Source of the DNA: Leucocoprinus leucothites
Lineage: Eukaryota; Basidiomycota; Agaricomycetes; Agaricales; Agaricaceae
Reading direction: 5' to 3'
Length of the DNA stretch: 64,000 bases
Assembly (NCBI GenBank): GCA_013368445.1
Contig: JAACJO010000010.1
Coordinates: 682,001-746,000, forward strand
Part shown: positions 47,666-59,402 of the stretch, piece after piece
How positions within the stretch are numbered: position 1 is the stretch's first letter
Layout of the letters: every line of letters begins with the position of its first letter
Position numbers and translations under genes: made by a program
The notes under the pieces: generated by a model
Told to the model about the DNA's origin: nothing
Seen by the model: the letters and a program-made list of their open reading frames with translations, nothing else
Databases searched by the model: none

Positions 47666-50600
47666 TCACACCATCCCTCCATCCCAACTCGCCCTCTTCC
47701 TCCTGTTATCTATCCCCATCCCGGAACTTCCACTCGCGCTCGCGCTCACACCCCCACTTCCACCACTCACCCCAACGGCACCAGCACCATTTGCATTCAA
47801 CACCAAATCCTTCGGATTCACAACCTGCTGACTCTGCACCCTTTGATGTCCAAGCTGTTGCTGTTGCTGCTGCTGAGTCCTCGCCAAAGCCGCAGCAGAA
47901 GAAAACTGCGGAAACTGCCTCGACAAATTCAATGGCGTGTTAAACGCATTTCCTCCCCCGTTATGCGCCTTCAACCCTGTGCCGTTGTTGGGAAATCCGA
48001 ACCCAGAACCCTGCTGAGTTTGATTCGGCACGAGAGAATGAAGTCCGAGATGATGCAGCGCTTGAGCATGCGCGTTCCCGCTAGCGTGATGGAAGTAAAA
48101 TGGCTGAGCAAGATCCAGCGCTTGTCTCGCCTCCAACTCTGCTTGGGTCATCCCTTGCACGCCGTTATTAACGTTCGTAGTCGAAGACTGTGGGATACCG
48201 GGTGTCGTCGCCGGTGTATCAATCAACATTGCCATCGTACCAAAACTCTGTTGGAGCTGTTGCGGATTCGGATATTGGCCCAAGTTGTAATGCAGGTCAA
48301 GGAATGGCAAGTCCGAATTAGTGTACGCGTCTGGGTTGATGCCGATGCCAGTCCCCGTAGAGGTCATGTCACCACCAGTACCGCTGGCACTACTACCGAA
48401 AGGGCTAGGTGATGACGAAGGGGAAGGGAAGAGACTACCAAACTGTGAAGCAGTCGCACCAGGTGTCGTACTAGCGCCCGCAGTCGAAGGCGTAGACGAC
48501 GAACTCGCACTCTGCGCACTATTCCCAGTAGAAGTGCTACTAGCGGACGACGAGGTCTTCGCAATAGGCGTAGTTGATCTCCAAATCTCCGAATGCGGAG
48601 GCAGAGGTGGTAAAGTCGATAGTGACAATGAATGACCATGAGAAGTACCCGGCCCATGCGAATGATGTACAGTACTGCTAAGCGAACGCTTAACAGTATG
48701 CATTGTATCAACGACCTTCGGTCGTCCACGCTCCACAGCTTCGGGCGCAGGGGCAAACGAAATCACCGGTGAGCTATTTGCATTCCGGACCTCAGAGGGA
48801 GGTACCGAAATTGACCTCGCAGCTTGCGCCTGTTCCTGTTGGCCAGTTTGCCCTTGCCCAGGACCCTGCATAAAAAGACTCCCCCCACCCAGACCCAAAC
48901 CTCCATTCCCTCCCAGCCCCGAATTGAACGCCCCATACCTCCTCCCTCCTCTCAGTTGTGTCGCATGCTGCATCATAGGCGTCGCGGGTGGCGTTAAGTT
49001 GTTCATATCCACCAAGGCATTTTGCTGCTGCGTCAAGTCGACGAGGTCAAGATCATCAAGACTGAACCTCCCATAAGTGTTGATACCCGGAGTCGACAAC
49101 GACGTTGATGATGGAGAGAAAGCGGTTGAAGGACCGAGGGAGAGAGACAGCGAATGGCCGTTGTGAGCGGGTGTATGCGGGGTGGTATTAGCATGATGTT
49201 GAAGATGCAAAGGATGAAGGTGCTGTTGCTGCGAATGATGATGTTGGGGTGACAAAGATATGTGTCCCAACCTCGCCTGAACGGGTGACGCATCCGCCGA
49301 ATTCGACTTGCCTCCTCCCACCACATTCTGTCTGTGCTGCTGTTTCTCTGGTGATGGCGTTTTTGCCGAACTCGGCCCACTCCCATCATCACCAGAACGA
49401 TTCGCCGAAAGACCTGTCCCATCCATGGCATCATCATCGCCATCCATCGCCGCATCGCTCATCTCCTCATCCACATCCACAATCTCCTGTGAATCGTTCA
49501 AGGTGATCCCTGCGATTCTAACCTCGTCAATCCCAGAGGACGAAGCGTGCAGCTGCATGGGGTTAATACTCCCCTTGCCATCCCCGGGAACTACAACAGC
49601 ACCATGATCACCACTTCCCTCCCTTCTAACCCCTTCACTGGCCTCCTTCCCGTCCTTTGTGATTCCAACCAATCCCAACCCAGTTGCCATTGTACCATCT
49701 GTCGAAGCCGAGTGCGGATCATCAATATCCGCCACGCTGGTGCCGACAACATTCTGCGCACTTCCAAACCACCCAAAACCACCACCAAGCCCGTAACCCC
49801 TTGCACCAAAAATCAAATCACCAGCGTAATCAGAGTGATGTGTAATCGCCCGGGACACAGGGAACGCGCCACCATTGCCAGTCGCATATCCCATACTATA
49901 CGCCCCATCACTCCCGAAAACAGCATCCTCATGATCTTGGTCGTCAGAGAAAGTCTGACTATGGGTATCGAAGCTGACTTCGGATTCAAAATCCCCACCG
50001 AAGGATGAACTGAATGCGCTCAGTGAACCTGGGCCTGAGAACGGTCCACCACCACTTCCGCTAAGGCCAGAAGACCAAGCGGAAGAATTGTTAACGGCGG
50101 AAAACGACGACGATAGTGCCAGAGCAGGGGGCCAGAGATCATATCGCTCAATGACATGATGGTGCTGATGTGAGTTATAGTTTCCCATCAAATTCATAGG
50201 CAAGTTGAGAGTCGTCAATCCGACGAGTGAGTTGGGGTTCGCAGAGGCGGCGGTAGCGGAACCAGTGGTCGCATTCTGGGCGGCACTGTTGCCACCGCTG
50301 CTGGAAGTCGGTCCGACATTACCCGCGGTAGTGGTAGCGGTGGTGGTAGACGGCGAGAGTGGGTTAGTCGTATGTAAGGGTGTGAGATTGAACGATGTGA
50401 ACGGTGATGAAGGGGAAAAGTAGGACGAAGGGGTGCCTGTCCCTGGTGTACTGTTCCCAGTGGCGGGTGCTGCATTGACATTTGTATTGGTCGTTGTGTT
50501 TCCGCTAGGATTTGCATTTGTTGGGGAATTGAAAGAGGGATCAAGGCGTGGATTCGGTGATAACCAGTCCTGTGGTCCCCACGCGGACTGGCCGACCTTG

Positions 50601-52144
50601 GTTCCATTGTCGCCGGGTTGTTGTGTTGTGGGAGCGGAGGTCTGGATCTGAGCGTGTGCATGAGTGTTGTTATTGACGGTAGTTGAACTCCGGGGGGGGT
50701 TACTCCCGCCTCCCCCACCGTCGTCGACAGTGTTGTGAGAGACAGGTTGCGGTGAAGTCCAACTAGGATGATGGGCGTGTATCGGAGTATGAATACCAGT
50801 ATGTCGTGATACTCGAGTGTGATTGTCGGGAGCAATCGAAGATGAAGGGTAATCCGCGAGTGGGTCAGAAAGAGGTTCGAGTGTGATCAAACGCATGTCC
50901 ATCTCGTCATCGTCGTCGATGATTGTAGAGAAAGTAGCCTCGACTGTTGTCGTAGGACTGAATATCTGTAAATTCTTCATCCCATCCGTCATGGAGGGTT
51001 GATCCGCCAATACCGGCATTTTCGGTACTCTTTGAGCTTTCGTAGTCAAGCCCAAGTCCCCATCCGTATCCTCTGGCGAGCTGTCCTCATCCTCTGAGGG
51101 AGCCGTGCTCTGGGGCACGCTCTTCGTCCCACCTCTCAGTAATATCCCTTGGCTCGTCTGAGCTCGCCTCCGCCTGACGCCTCTCACGGGGCCCGTAGTC
51201 CCCGAAGAGCTAACAGGTAACTGGTCGTCCGTCGCCGCACGTCCAGGAATCCTCGAGTCGTCAATCAAATGCTCCTTCTTCTTCTTACTCAAATTATTCC
51301 TCGGCTTGTACCCCGCAGCTTGATACAGCTCGGGGAACGCATTTCTAAACCGGTCCCTAAGGTCCGTAGAGCGGCGGTTCTGTTCTTGGAATATAGGGTC
51401 CTTAACGATGGTCGCCCAGACAGTACCATGTTTCTCGTAGCCAGCTTTGAGAGCCCTGTCTTCCTCCTCAGTGAACGGCCGTCTGCGCTTACTGCGCGTC
51501 TTCTCAAACAACGAAGATCCGTCGGGGAGGGTTGATCGGATCTTGGAGGAGAGGTGTGTGCGTGCGTTGGGGTAGTGTTTCTTATACGCATCCGGGAAAT
51601 AAGTACGAAATCTGTGGCAGCATAAAAAATCCCGAAATTAATGAGGCCCTGTGATCAACCCGATCGTTGAAAAAAAGAGCCTAACCTGTCTTTGAGATCG
51701 ACGGGCGAGCGGTTGTCGAATTTCAGAGTGGGGTCGCTCAAGATAGTCTTCCAGTTCCCGACGCCGTGCTGCATTTGCACAAAGTCAGCCTGCTGCCTAG
51801 ACACTGTTCCGGTGATTACGCACTCGGTTGCAGCCTTCCACGAGCATTTGTGTTTCCTCGGGGGACCATTTCTTGCGTGGTTTCTTCTCTGGAAGAGGTG
51901 CCGTTGGGTCCTGCGGCTCAGTCTTGCGGATTTTGCCCTTCTTGGGCTCCTTTGAGGTGCTCTCTGTGGCACTTTGTGTATCTTGCTGCTGCGGTGCATT
52001 GCTGGGCCCTGCTATACCAGTGTCGTCGCGAAAGTCCCAAGGTACGCGCGGCGTAGACGCCGGGAGGGCCAGGGAGACTCTACGTTGTTTGAGGGCGGAG
52101 AAAGGGGTAGCAAAAGCGGAATCAGCAGAGGGAAGGGCAGCCAT
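47666..52144 (-). CDS. Double-Myb telobox protein, Tay1/Teb1-like (telomere-repeat or promoter binding)
   Basis: Three exons, complement(join(47666..51611,51686..51768,51824..52144)), 1449 residues; both joins keep phase. Start at 52144 (MAALPSADSAFATPFSAL). Two Myb/SANT domains follow a basic linker. The first (about residues 91-145) has KWSPEETQMLVEGCNR, HGVGNWKTIL and the telobox-like VDLKDRFRTYFPDAY. The second (about 176-232) has RPFTEEEDRALKAGYEKHG, VWATIVKDP and STDLRDRFRNAFPELYQ. Paired Myb domains each ending in a (V/T)DL(K/R)DR helix are the hallmark of Yarrowia Tay1, S. pombe Teb1 and the Ustilago Tay1 homologue, which bind duplex telomeric repeats. The remaining 1200 residues are low-complexity Ser, Gly, Asn, His and Gln tracts, presumably disordered and possibly activating. 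Telomeric versus promoter role is not decidable from sequence. Confidence 0.85.
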
Positions 52145-52288
52145 TGCTGTGGTCGAGAGCGAAAAAGAAATTATTAAATAAAGAGAAGAGCACGTTGCAT
52201 CTGCGTTGTGGTAAACTGATTGTCGACTCCACCACGTTCCTAATTCTACAACCTTTATCGTTCCCACGCTTACATAGCTATTCTATTT

Positions 52289-53981
52289 CTACTCTACCTC
52301 CGCTGCAATCCGCTGCTCAACTCCGTTCAGTTTCTGCACCCATTCGTCCAGTCTCTTCGCAAGACCGCCGATCTGCTCGCGCGAGAGCACACGGGGCTGT
52401 ACCCAGCTGATATACGCCTTTTCTTCAACTTGATCCAACGACCCTCGAATGAGCTTTAAGCTGTTAACGACAGATACTCCATCAGCACGAGGCATCATAT
52501 CAGAAATCCAGAGATAACTCTGGCTCAAAAAAAACCACTCACCTCAGACCTTTCATCACCAAATGCTCGACCTCGTCCACGGGCAATCTTGTCTCCTCGG
52601 CAATAGTCTGGAAGCCTATCGTCCTGTCGTTCGCAGGCCGCTTGAATACACTCTCAATCAACGCCATCAAACATATCTTTTGTCGCAAAAACGCATAGTT
52701 CTCTTGTAGAATCGGCTGTTCCCGGTGAAGCGGTGCGATTAACATATACAGCACCATGATAATAACGCATGCAACCGGAGAGTAAAAGAGGTTATCGCGG
52801 CAGAATCATCAAAGAGTTTTTATAGATATGTCAGCGATAGGATAAAATCGTTTGGAAGGGAAACGTGTTTACCTCCTGCGGGAACAATGGGGCAAGAGCC
52901 TCAAATTTTCCGATATTGCCCTCGTTAAACGTGAATAGGAGTTTCTTGATCCATTCGTGCGGAGTTCCGTTGAAAGCGTCTAGGATTGGGTGCATCAACT
53001 GTTTGGCATTAACAAAAGCAATCGCCACATACGTCAGTCCTTACACAAACGGAGAATGGACGTATACAGCTCTACGTACCAGTTCACCAAAATTGTATAT
53101 CGTATCCGCCAAAAAGGCAGAAATTGCGAGATCATGCGCACGGATGAGTCTCTCCTCTGTAGACATGTCCTTTTCAGGATCAACGCACGCCAAGTACAAG
53201 AGCGAGTGCCTGTAGTAAGGCGCATACTCCGCTTTCGCCTACAGGACAAAATGGAACAAAGTGATTAGCATAAAGAACAATAACACCCACGCAGAGAATA
53301 AACTGACCTTGTAGTAATCAGCCGCCACACCATAATAAGCCGCATTCACACCCCCATCTACACCTTCCAACGTATCAAGAACCTCCCAAGCAGCATCCAT
53401 ATCCGTCTTCGTTCCCTCCAAATCACCAAACACAAGTTTCGCATGAGCGATCGTTGCAAGGAGCAGCACATGCGCTTCTGGCGATTTCTTGGTATCAATA
53501 CGCGAAAGAAGGGATGTCAAAAAGTTTAGGTGAGTCTGTGGGTCTTATCAAAGCAGTAAACATGGCATCAATATATTTCGTCGAGTGAAAGTGAGAAGGT
53601 GGACATACTGTCGATGTCCTTCGACACCTTTGTCCCCATCTCAACCAACTTCAACTGATTAATCTTCCCCTCAAAGTCTCTTACGAAACGCTCAAACGTG
53701 TCCACGCGATACGGCTTTGCCAATGGGTGGTCAAAGAATTCAAAGAGCTTGTTCGTTAGCTGATGCCATAGCCTATACGTCAAAACCAGAAACATCCGTT
53801 TAGTTTTCAACATCTAGAAAGTCTACAGAGAGGGGAGAAATGATGCGTACTTCTTGGTATACAGAGCTTTGAAAGACTCGAAGTAGGGATGCAACTCTGG
53901 CGGTGTGTTGCTCAAAGCGAGAGCGATGAACTTGTCTAGAACGAGTTTTGGCGGTGGTTGTGATGTCGTTGTCGATGTCAT
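52289..53981 (-). CDS. RPN9: 26S proteasome regulatory subunit RPN9 (PSMD13)
   Basis: Multi-exon gene for the PCI-domain lid subunit Rpn9. Start at 53981 (MTSTTTSQPPPKLVLDKF). Helical-repeat blocks follow: PELHPYFESF, KKLWHQLTNKLFEFF, YRVDTFERFVRDFEGKINQL, SRIDTKKSPEAHVLLLATIA, MDAAWEVLDTLEGVDGG and ERLIRAHDLAISAFLAD. The PCI winged helix reads LRQKICLMALIESVFKRP, TIGFQTIAEETRLPVDEVE, LVMKGL and then LKLIRGSLDQVE with VSWVQPRV-like SWVQPRVLSREQI. It ends in the C-terminal helix that packs in the lid's helical bundle (stop at 52289). The blocks and order match the family throughout; length is about 390 residues. The Tay1-like gene starts only 145 bases downstream on the same strand. No defect seen. 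Confidence 0.92.
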
Positions 53982-55400
53982 CCTGATTTCTCAGAAAGCT
54001 ATGAAGTGATTCCGAGGTAGTTGACAAAATACTGAAAACTAATCGAGAGTCTACGCGCTTGATGTTCAAAGCCAAGTATTGTGTTGCTCCCTTCAAATCA
54101 ATTATAAATTATAGAGAACAGAATAGAAGAGGCATAAGTACGGAAATGCATACCAATCTCCTCGTGCGTTAATCCAAATACACTCAAGTCGTGCTTGTTT
54201 GTTTGGTGGGGGGAGGAAGAGGAGTTGCCTATAACGCGAGCGGATCAGTCCAATCGTATCAGGGTCCTCACATGAGCATGACGCGTCGTCCATCAGTTTA
54301 GTCATGTTTGCTGTTGGGGTCGTAGCCAAGATCACCAAACATTTACCTGCACGATTTGGCCAAGGTCCAAACCACACCAATGATGCTACTTACAAAAAAC
54401 GGCGCTTGACAAAAGAAAATATGCCCTTACAGCTTTAAGAGCGCTCGTCAAATGCTTTCGCTCCACAAGCAACGTTCTTAGAACCTCTCCTCCCATTCAT
54501 TTGCATTGAGCTATGTTGAGTCAATCACCCAAGCTCCTTTCAATTTCATTAAGTTTGAGTCACAAAGCCAGTGTTCTCTGTCGCAGTATTTGTCTCATCC
54601 TGTTGCCTTGTGCCATGATCCAACTCAATTTCAACTCTCATGTGCATGCTATGAGTCATTCCCCAGCCATGGGTTTACCCTTCTATGAAGATTGAATTCC
54701 ACTGCTTTGTGCCTTCTGGGGTCCCCAAAGGTGGTCCCGGCAGATCAGACCCACTTTCTGACTTCTGGGACCCAGAAGGTCGAGTCCCATTTTGTGCCTT
54801 CTGGGGACCCTGTAGACCATCCTGATGAAGGTTCTGGCGATTGCTCACTATGTACTGTCACTGGATAGGGGGCAAAGCACCATTGGAGAAGGCTCTATTA
54901 ATATTTCTTTGTCTTATCTCTTTGTCCTAAACACCTAAATCTTTCATTGATACCCCGCTCACAATGCTTGGTAGGTTTCAGAACTGAAGATATAGTCTGT
55001 CTTAGTTTGCCAGAGCTCATATTGTGGTTGGTAGGCTTTGATAAGCTGGCAGCCAGAGCACATATCGGGACACCACACAGCAGACATTTACTCATGTAAG
55101 TAGCTATGAAGTCTGTGAAAATTGCTTAATTAAGATGTCATTCATTCCAAGGGGGCCAATCTCAGTTGCTCAGAGGGATCTGGCATCCAGCCCTGGTAAC
55201 AGTCTCATCACACAAAATGCATGGAGTCCAGCTTCATCAGCACTCACTCAAGCTTGATAAATGAGACAATGAAAGGTTGAGCTGGAGGGATGCATTAGTG
55301 TGCTGGATCACAAAGTGAGGAGCCACTTGCCCAAACCAAATACTGTGGCTCTGCAAGCCACCAGCCCAACCCAACTGCTTGCTTTAATTAACAATGGATA
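53982..55400. other. Boundary zone: RPN9 promoter, then CpG-poor repeat DNA
   Basis: The first 500 bases look like normal intergenic DNA. From about 54500 CpG becomes rare and TpG/CpA common, which continues to the window end. Between 54706 and 54830 the phrase TTTGTGCCTTCTGGGG-like occurs twice, around an inverted partner CCCAGAAGG. No gene is supported; the - strand frame 54102-54380 is unrecognised. Confidence 0.6.
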
Positions 55401-55610
55401 CAGTGGCTCAAAAAACTGTCCCAATGTTTTCGCATTTTGGACATATTTGCTAATACCAGGGCAGATATATGGCCTAGCATCCTGAAAATATTCACACAGG
55501 TACCTTGACATATTGGGCGCATATATTCCCATGATCACATGACCTTGTCCATCAATGAATTAATAATGAATTATCAAAAATATCTACTCATTGGGACAGT
55601 TTTTTGACCC
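55401..55610 (+). repeat. Left terminal inverted repeat (210 bases) of the Tc1 element
   Basis: Pairs with 56784-56993 with only a few mismatches. Each arm is itself bounded by an inverted motif: TCAAAAAACTGTCCCAATG at the outer end and its reverse complement at the inner end. Confidence 0.92.
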
Positions 55611-55747
55611 CCTGTCAGCCTCCCAGTATCTACCTTGTAACATGCCAGGGGAGCATCAGGGCAGGCGTGGGAGTAATAAACAAGATCATGTGACCTTGGT
55701 TGACATGTTGAGATGGCTACAACTGTCTTTCTTCCTGCCACTACATC

Positions 55748-56767
55748 ATGAAAGCTATCTCCTCTACCCAATACTCCCAAGTCACTTCTCTTCTCAAAGA
55801 TGGCTATTCCTTGCGCCAGATTGAACATAAAACTGGTCTAGGAAAGTCTACTGTTGGGAGGATCAAGAAAGAAGTTGATGGGGACAAGGAAAACAACAAG
55901 GGAGGACGTCCTTCCAAGCTTTCTCCTCGTGATAAAAAAGCAATAATTCACCAAATAACCTCTGGAAAGCTAGACAATGCTGTCCAGGCTACAACTTTCA
56001 TTAACTCTACTCTGTCTGACCCTGTCACACCCCAAACTGTCAGAAATACCCTTCAGGATAATGGATTTCGCTCTGTAACCAAGATCAAACGACCTCTACT
56101 CAAAAAGCGACATCGTGAGGAACACCTTGACTTTGCACATGAACATAGGAATTGGACAGTGGAGGACTGGAAGAGGGTGTTGTGGACAGATGAAACAAAG
56201 ATCAACAGGATTGGGTCAGATGGAAAGGTGTATACCTGGAAGGAGAGGGGGGAACCACTGTCAGATAGGACCACTCTCCCTACTGTCAAACATGGAGGAG
56301 GTGGTAACATGATGGTGTGGGGGTGTATGGGGTGGAATGGGGTAGGAAAGCTGATAGAGGTTCAAGGGAATATGGATGCAGTGCAATACTGCGAGATTTT
56401 GGACAATGGGGTGGTGGAAAGCTTTGAAAAGTTGGAGATGGAGGAGGAGGAGAGGATATTCCAGCAGGATAATGACCCAAAACACACCTCAAAACTGGAA
56501 CAACAATGGTTTGTGGACAACAACATTCAAGTTCTACCATGGCCTGCACAATCCCCTGACCTAAATCCCATTGAACACCTCTGGACCTACCTGAAGGACC
56601 AGCTGAAGGCATATGAAAGACCACCCAAGGGAGTATTTGAATTGTGGGAGAGGCTAGTAGAGGAGTGGAATAAGATTCCAGCAGAAAGGTGCCAAAGGCT
56701 GATAGAAAGCATGCCCAGAAGGATTGAGGCAGTTATCAGGGCAAGAGGAGGTCATACAAAGTATTGA
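55748..56767 (+). CDS. Tc1-like DD34E transposase, intact
   Basis: A single open frame of 339 residues, a normal length for Tc1 transposases, with no intron. The N-terminal paired-type DNA-binding region has a first helix-turn-helix (YSLRQIEHKTGLGKSTVGR), a basic linker (GGRPSKLSPRDKK) and a second one (SDPVTPQTVRNTLQDNGF). The RNase H-fold catalytic core has the first Asp in VLWTDETKIN, the second in IFQQDNDPKHTS, and the Glu in SPDLNPIEHLW. Thirty-four residues separate the second Asp from the Glu, the Tc1 DD34E spacing. HGGGGNMMVWGCMGWNGVG is the family's Gly-rich stretch. All three catalytic acids are present and there are no stops, so the protein could be functional. It would bind the inverted repeats and cut and paste the element into TA sites. 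Confidence 0.95.
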   Translation: MKAISSTQYSQVTSLLKDGYSLRQIEHKTGLGKSTVGRIKKEVDGDKENNKGGRPSKLSPRDKKAIIHQITSGKLDNAVQATTFINSTLSDPVTPQTVRNTLQDNGFRSVTKIKRPLLKKRHREEHLDFAHEHRNWTVEDWKRVLWTDETKINRIGSDGKVYTWKERGEPLSDRTTLPTVKHGGGGNMMVWGCMGWNGVGKLIEVQGNMDAVQYCEILDNGVVESFEKLEMEEEERIFQQDNDPKHTSKLEQQWFVDNNIQVLPWPAQSPDLNPIEHLWTYLKDQLKAYERPPKGVFELWERLVEEWNKIPAERCQRLIESMPRRIEAVIRARGGHTKY

Positions 56768-56783
56768 GTAGGTAGATAACAGA

Positions 56784-56993
56784 GGGTCAAAAAACTGTCC
56801 CAATGAGTAGATATTTTCGATAATTCATTAATAATTCATTGATGGACAAGGTCATGTGATCATGGGAATATATGCTCCCAATATGTCAAGGTACCTGTGT
56901 GAATATTTTCAGGATGCTAGGCCATATATCTGCCCTGGTATTAGCAAATATGTCCAAAATGCGAAAACATTGGGACAGTTTTTTGAGCCACTG
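56784..56993 (-). repeat. Right terminal inverted repeat (210 bases) of the Tc1 element
   Basis: Reverse complement of 55401-55610 with a few mismatches; ends GCCACTG at the TA junction. Confidence 0.92.
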
Positions 56994-56995
56994 TA

Positions 56996-58900
56996 GTTGG
57001 TAGGGTGTGCACAATGTGCAGAATATCCCTGCCCACTCCTGAAGTAGTAATCGAGATCTCGTATTAGCCATCAAATGAGATTTCAATTCTTCCATAAGTG
57101 AGGGCCTTTCCAGGGTCCTGATAGCTGATCTTGAGCTGGTCTTCTGGTTATCGGAGAATATACTTGCACTATCCAGACCTTGATAAGCTTATTCTGACAC
57201 TGCTGGCTGTGATCACTACACAAGGTCAAGATAGTAATTGCTCTGTGGCATCCAGTGTGTGCCTTCTTTCTTCCTCCATCCTTGATTGAACTGATCTAAA
57301 TTCTGTACTGGAACACACTTGCTCAAAGACACAGGTAATTGATGTGAACTCAGCAGGATCCAATATAGACAAATGGTGCAAGTGGGAATATCTTCAATGC
57401 CTCACTTTAACCCTAGTGTGGGCTCAATAACCTCACTATTGGTGTGCTCCTCTGCCTCATTAATCTAGACTGTAGGGCCCAATGTCCATGTTTGCTTATT
57501 ATTCCTGCATTGCGACTCATCCCTTGCATACCTTACTGTCTTTGGCCCTATCAATGGCCTAACATGCATGGCAACAATTATTCAATGCAGCAGGGGAACA
57601 TGTCCTTCTGGTTTCTCTTATATCATAGCATACACTATTACCTACACTGCAACATGGTTAGTTGTTACATGTCTTCCAGTTTGCCCCAGCTGACAAACAA
57701 TTGTTGCTTGCTTTCAAGTTGTTTTATCTGGCTGAAACAAATGATTACCTGATCCATGAACAAAGGATGGGGCTATAAAGATATCTGTTATGAGACTATA
57801 TTATGAACAATCAATTCATTTGGCTCCAAGGCTCTCCAGAATTTCCTGGGTTGGTGTACTGGGAGTATTGAGATTGATTCTCTACAAAGCACATTTGAAA
57901 ATGATTAGCCTTCTATATGATTGTGTCTGGTAATGCTTCTGATGAGGGCAATGGGAATGAGATTGGGCTACTGAGCATGGCAAGCATTCTTTGGACACAA
58001 GCAGCAAAGATGACCTGGGTCCATCAGTCTCATATCCTTAATATGTTCAAGTCTATGTTATAAATTGAATACTTCAACCTGTGCTATTGGCCTTGTCTGC
58101 TGAAGAGTTGATTATGAGAGCACTTGTGCACTGGCCCCCAACAATGACCATATACTGAGGTCGCATGGCATAGCTGAAAATGATCCATTTGTAGATTAAG
58201 TGTATTGGTGCTGCAGCTGGACCAGTGTGCAATCTGATTGAGGCTAGCATATGCTATTTCAATCCTCAAGATCCATGCTATTAATCTCATTAATGGTAGC
58301 TGGGCTTGTGATGATCATAATGTAAGTGGTTGAGCCAGAAATAAAAATAACCAGGTATGTGGGTCATGGTGTGACTATGGTCAATCAGGTATTTTGATTA
58401 GCAATGTGACTCAATCAAGTGGTGGTCACAATCCAATGGGCCCATTCACTGGTGTGACCACAAGACCAAAGTTGGCTTTGAAATTCCATGCATTTCCAGC
58501 AGCCAGCTTTCTGGACAATCCCTGGGACCACTTCTTGGCTGGAGAATAAGGGGTTTTACCAATGAAGAAGAGTGTCCAAAGGCTCTCCTTAGTCCTGCCT
58601 CATGGCTGATATTATTGGTGCTTTTATAGTTGTGATCTTGCTATTATAGTGTATCTTACTCTGCCAAACTGATCCTTCTATGGTTATAGTGGGTCTGAGC
58701 AGCTTGCTGGCCCCCAGTTTGAAGGGCTCTATGAAGTTGAGCATGCCACTGAAATCTTCCACCAATTGGTTGTTGAATCATGTGCGCATCTATATGCTGC
58801 TATGCTTGTATTCACTCTCAATTATGATATATGCATTTTAATATTAGATACCACTATGTTCACACACCAATACTTTGTGTGGACTATACATGTTTTACTA
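56996..58900. other. CpG-poor relic DNA, no gene
   Basis: About 1.9 kb with almost no CpG. No frame longer than about 100 codons, and no domain recognised. The composition matches the decayed retroelement to the right, so I read it as an older, unrecognisable transposon relic. Confidence 0.55.
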
Positions 58901-58981
58901 TACATTTTACTTGTACCCTTTACCATCTCGAAATGATGGTGTAATGTTTTTCTTATAGTAAATATCATACGGGCACTATAG

Positions 58982-58989
58982 TATAAATA
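58982..58989 (+). promoter_or_regulatory. TATA box of the copia element, inside a probable 5' LTR
   Basis: TATAAATA lies about 410 bases before the gag start, in an AT-rich stretch followed by a pyrimidine-rich leader. This is the expected place for the LTR promoter. The LTR ends cannot be fixed because the 3' LTR lies outside the window. Confidence 0.4.
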
Positions 58990-59402
58990 CCTTGTATTTT
59001 CTTCATATTTCTACAGTCAATTCTACTCTCTCAGTCGTAACTACTACTTTTACAAACTCCCATAACAGTTTACTGCCTAGCAAAGTAAGTCATTGACTAT
59101 GTCATCTACCTTCACCACTATGCTCCCCATTGCTGCTTCAACAGGTTATGGGCCCCAATCACTAGCTTGATATCACACTAGCTGACTAGCTTGCTGTGCT
59201 TGATGTCTGAGAAGGACTAGATTGACCTGTTATGGGAAGGCTGCTTTCTAGTGCCACCGCTGTACCTTGTAAAGGGCCCAGCATCCCTTCTCATTTCTGT
59301 GTCTTACCCTAGCCCTTAGGTAATTTGGGTTCAAAACCTTGCTTGATTAGCACATGTTTGCTGCTTCTAACAAACAATGTTGACTGACAACTTCTTTTCA
59401 GA

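Larger units (their letters stand above)
55401..56993 (+). mobile_element. Complete Tc1/mariner transposon, 1593 bases
   Basis: The element is bounded by TA dinucleotides at 55399-55400 and 56994-56995, the target duplication of this superfamily. It has 210-base terminal inverted repeats and a single open transposase frame between them. The outermost bases are CAGTGGCTCAAAAAACTGTC at the left and the reverse complement at the right. It sits in older CpG-poor DNA. The open frame and near-identical repeats indicate recent insertion and possible activity. Confidence 0.93.

Noticed and set aside
48364..48756. Arg/Leu-rich frames opposite the Tay1-like gene
   Set aside because: They are shadows of a Ser-, Pro- and Gly-rich coding exon on the other frame.
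54102..54380. 92-codon - strand frame upstream of RPN9
   Set aside because: Unrecognised. It lies where the RPN9 promoter should be and has no support from splicing.
55308..55538. - strand frame over the left Tc1 inverted repeat, repeated at 56886-57095
   Set aside because: Both copies are just the inverted repeat read through; the same peptide appears because the repeat is duplicated.
59320..59345. GGGTTCAAAACC resembling a tRNA T-arm before copia gag
   Set aside because: The flanking bases do not form a stem and no cloverleaf can be built.
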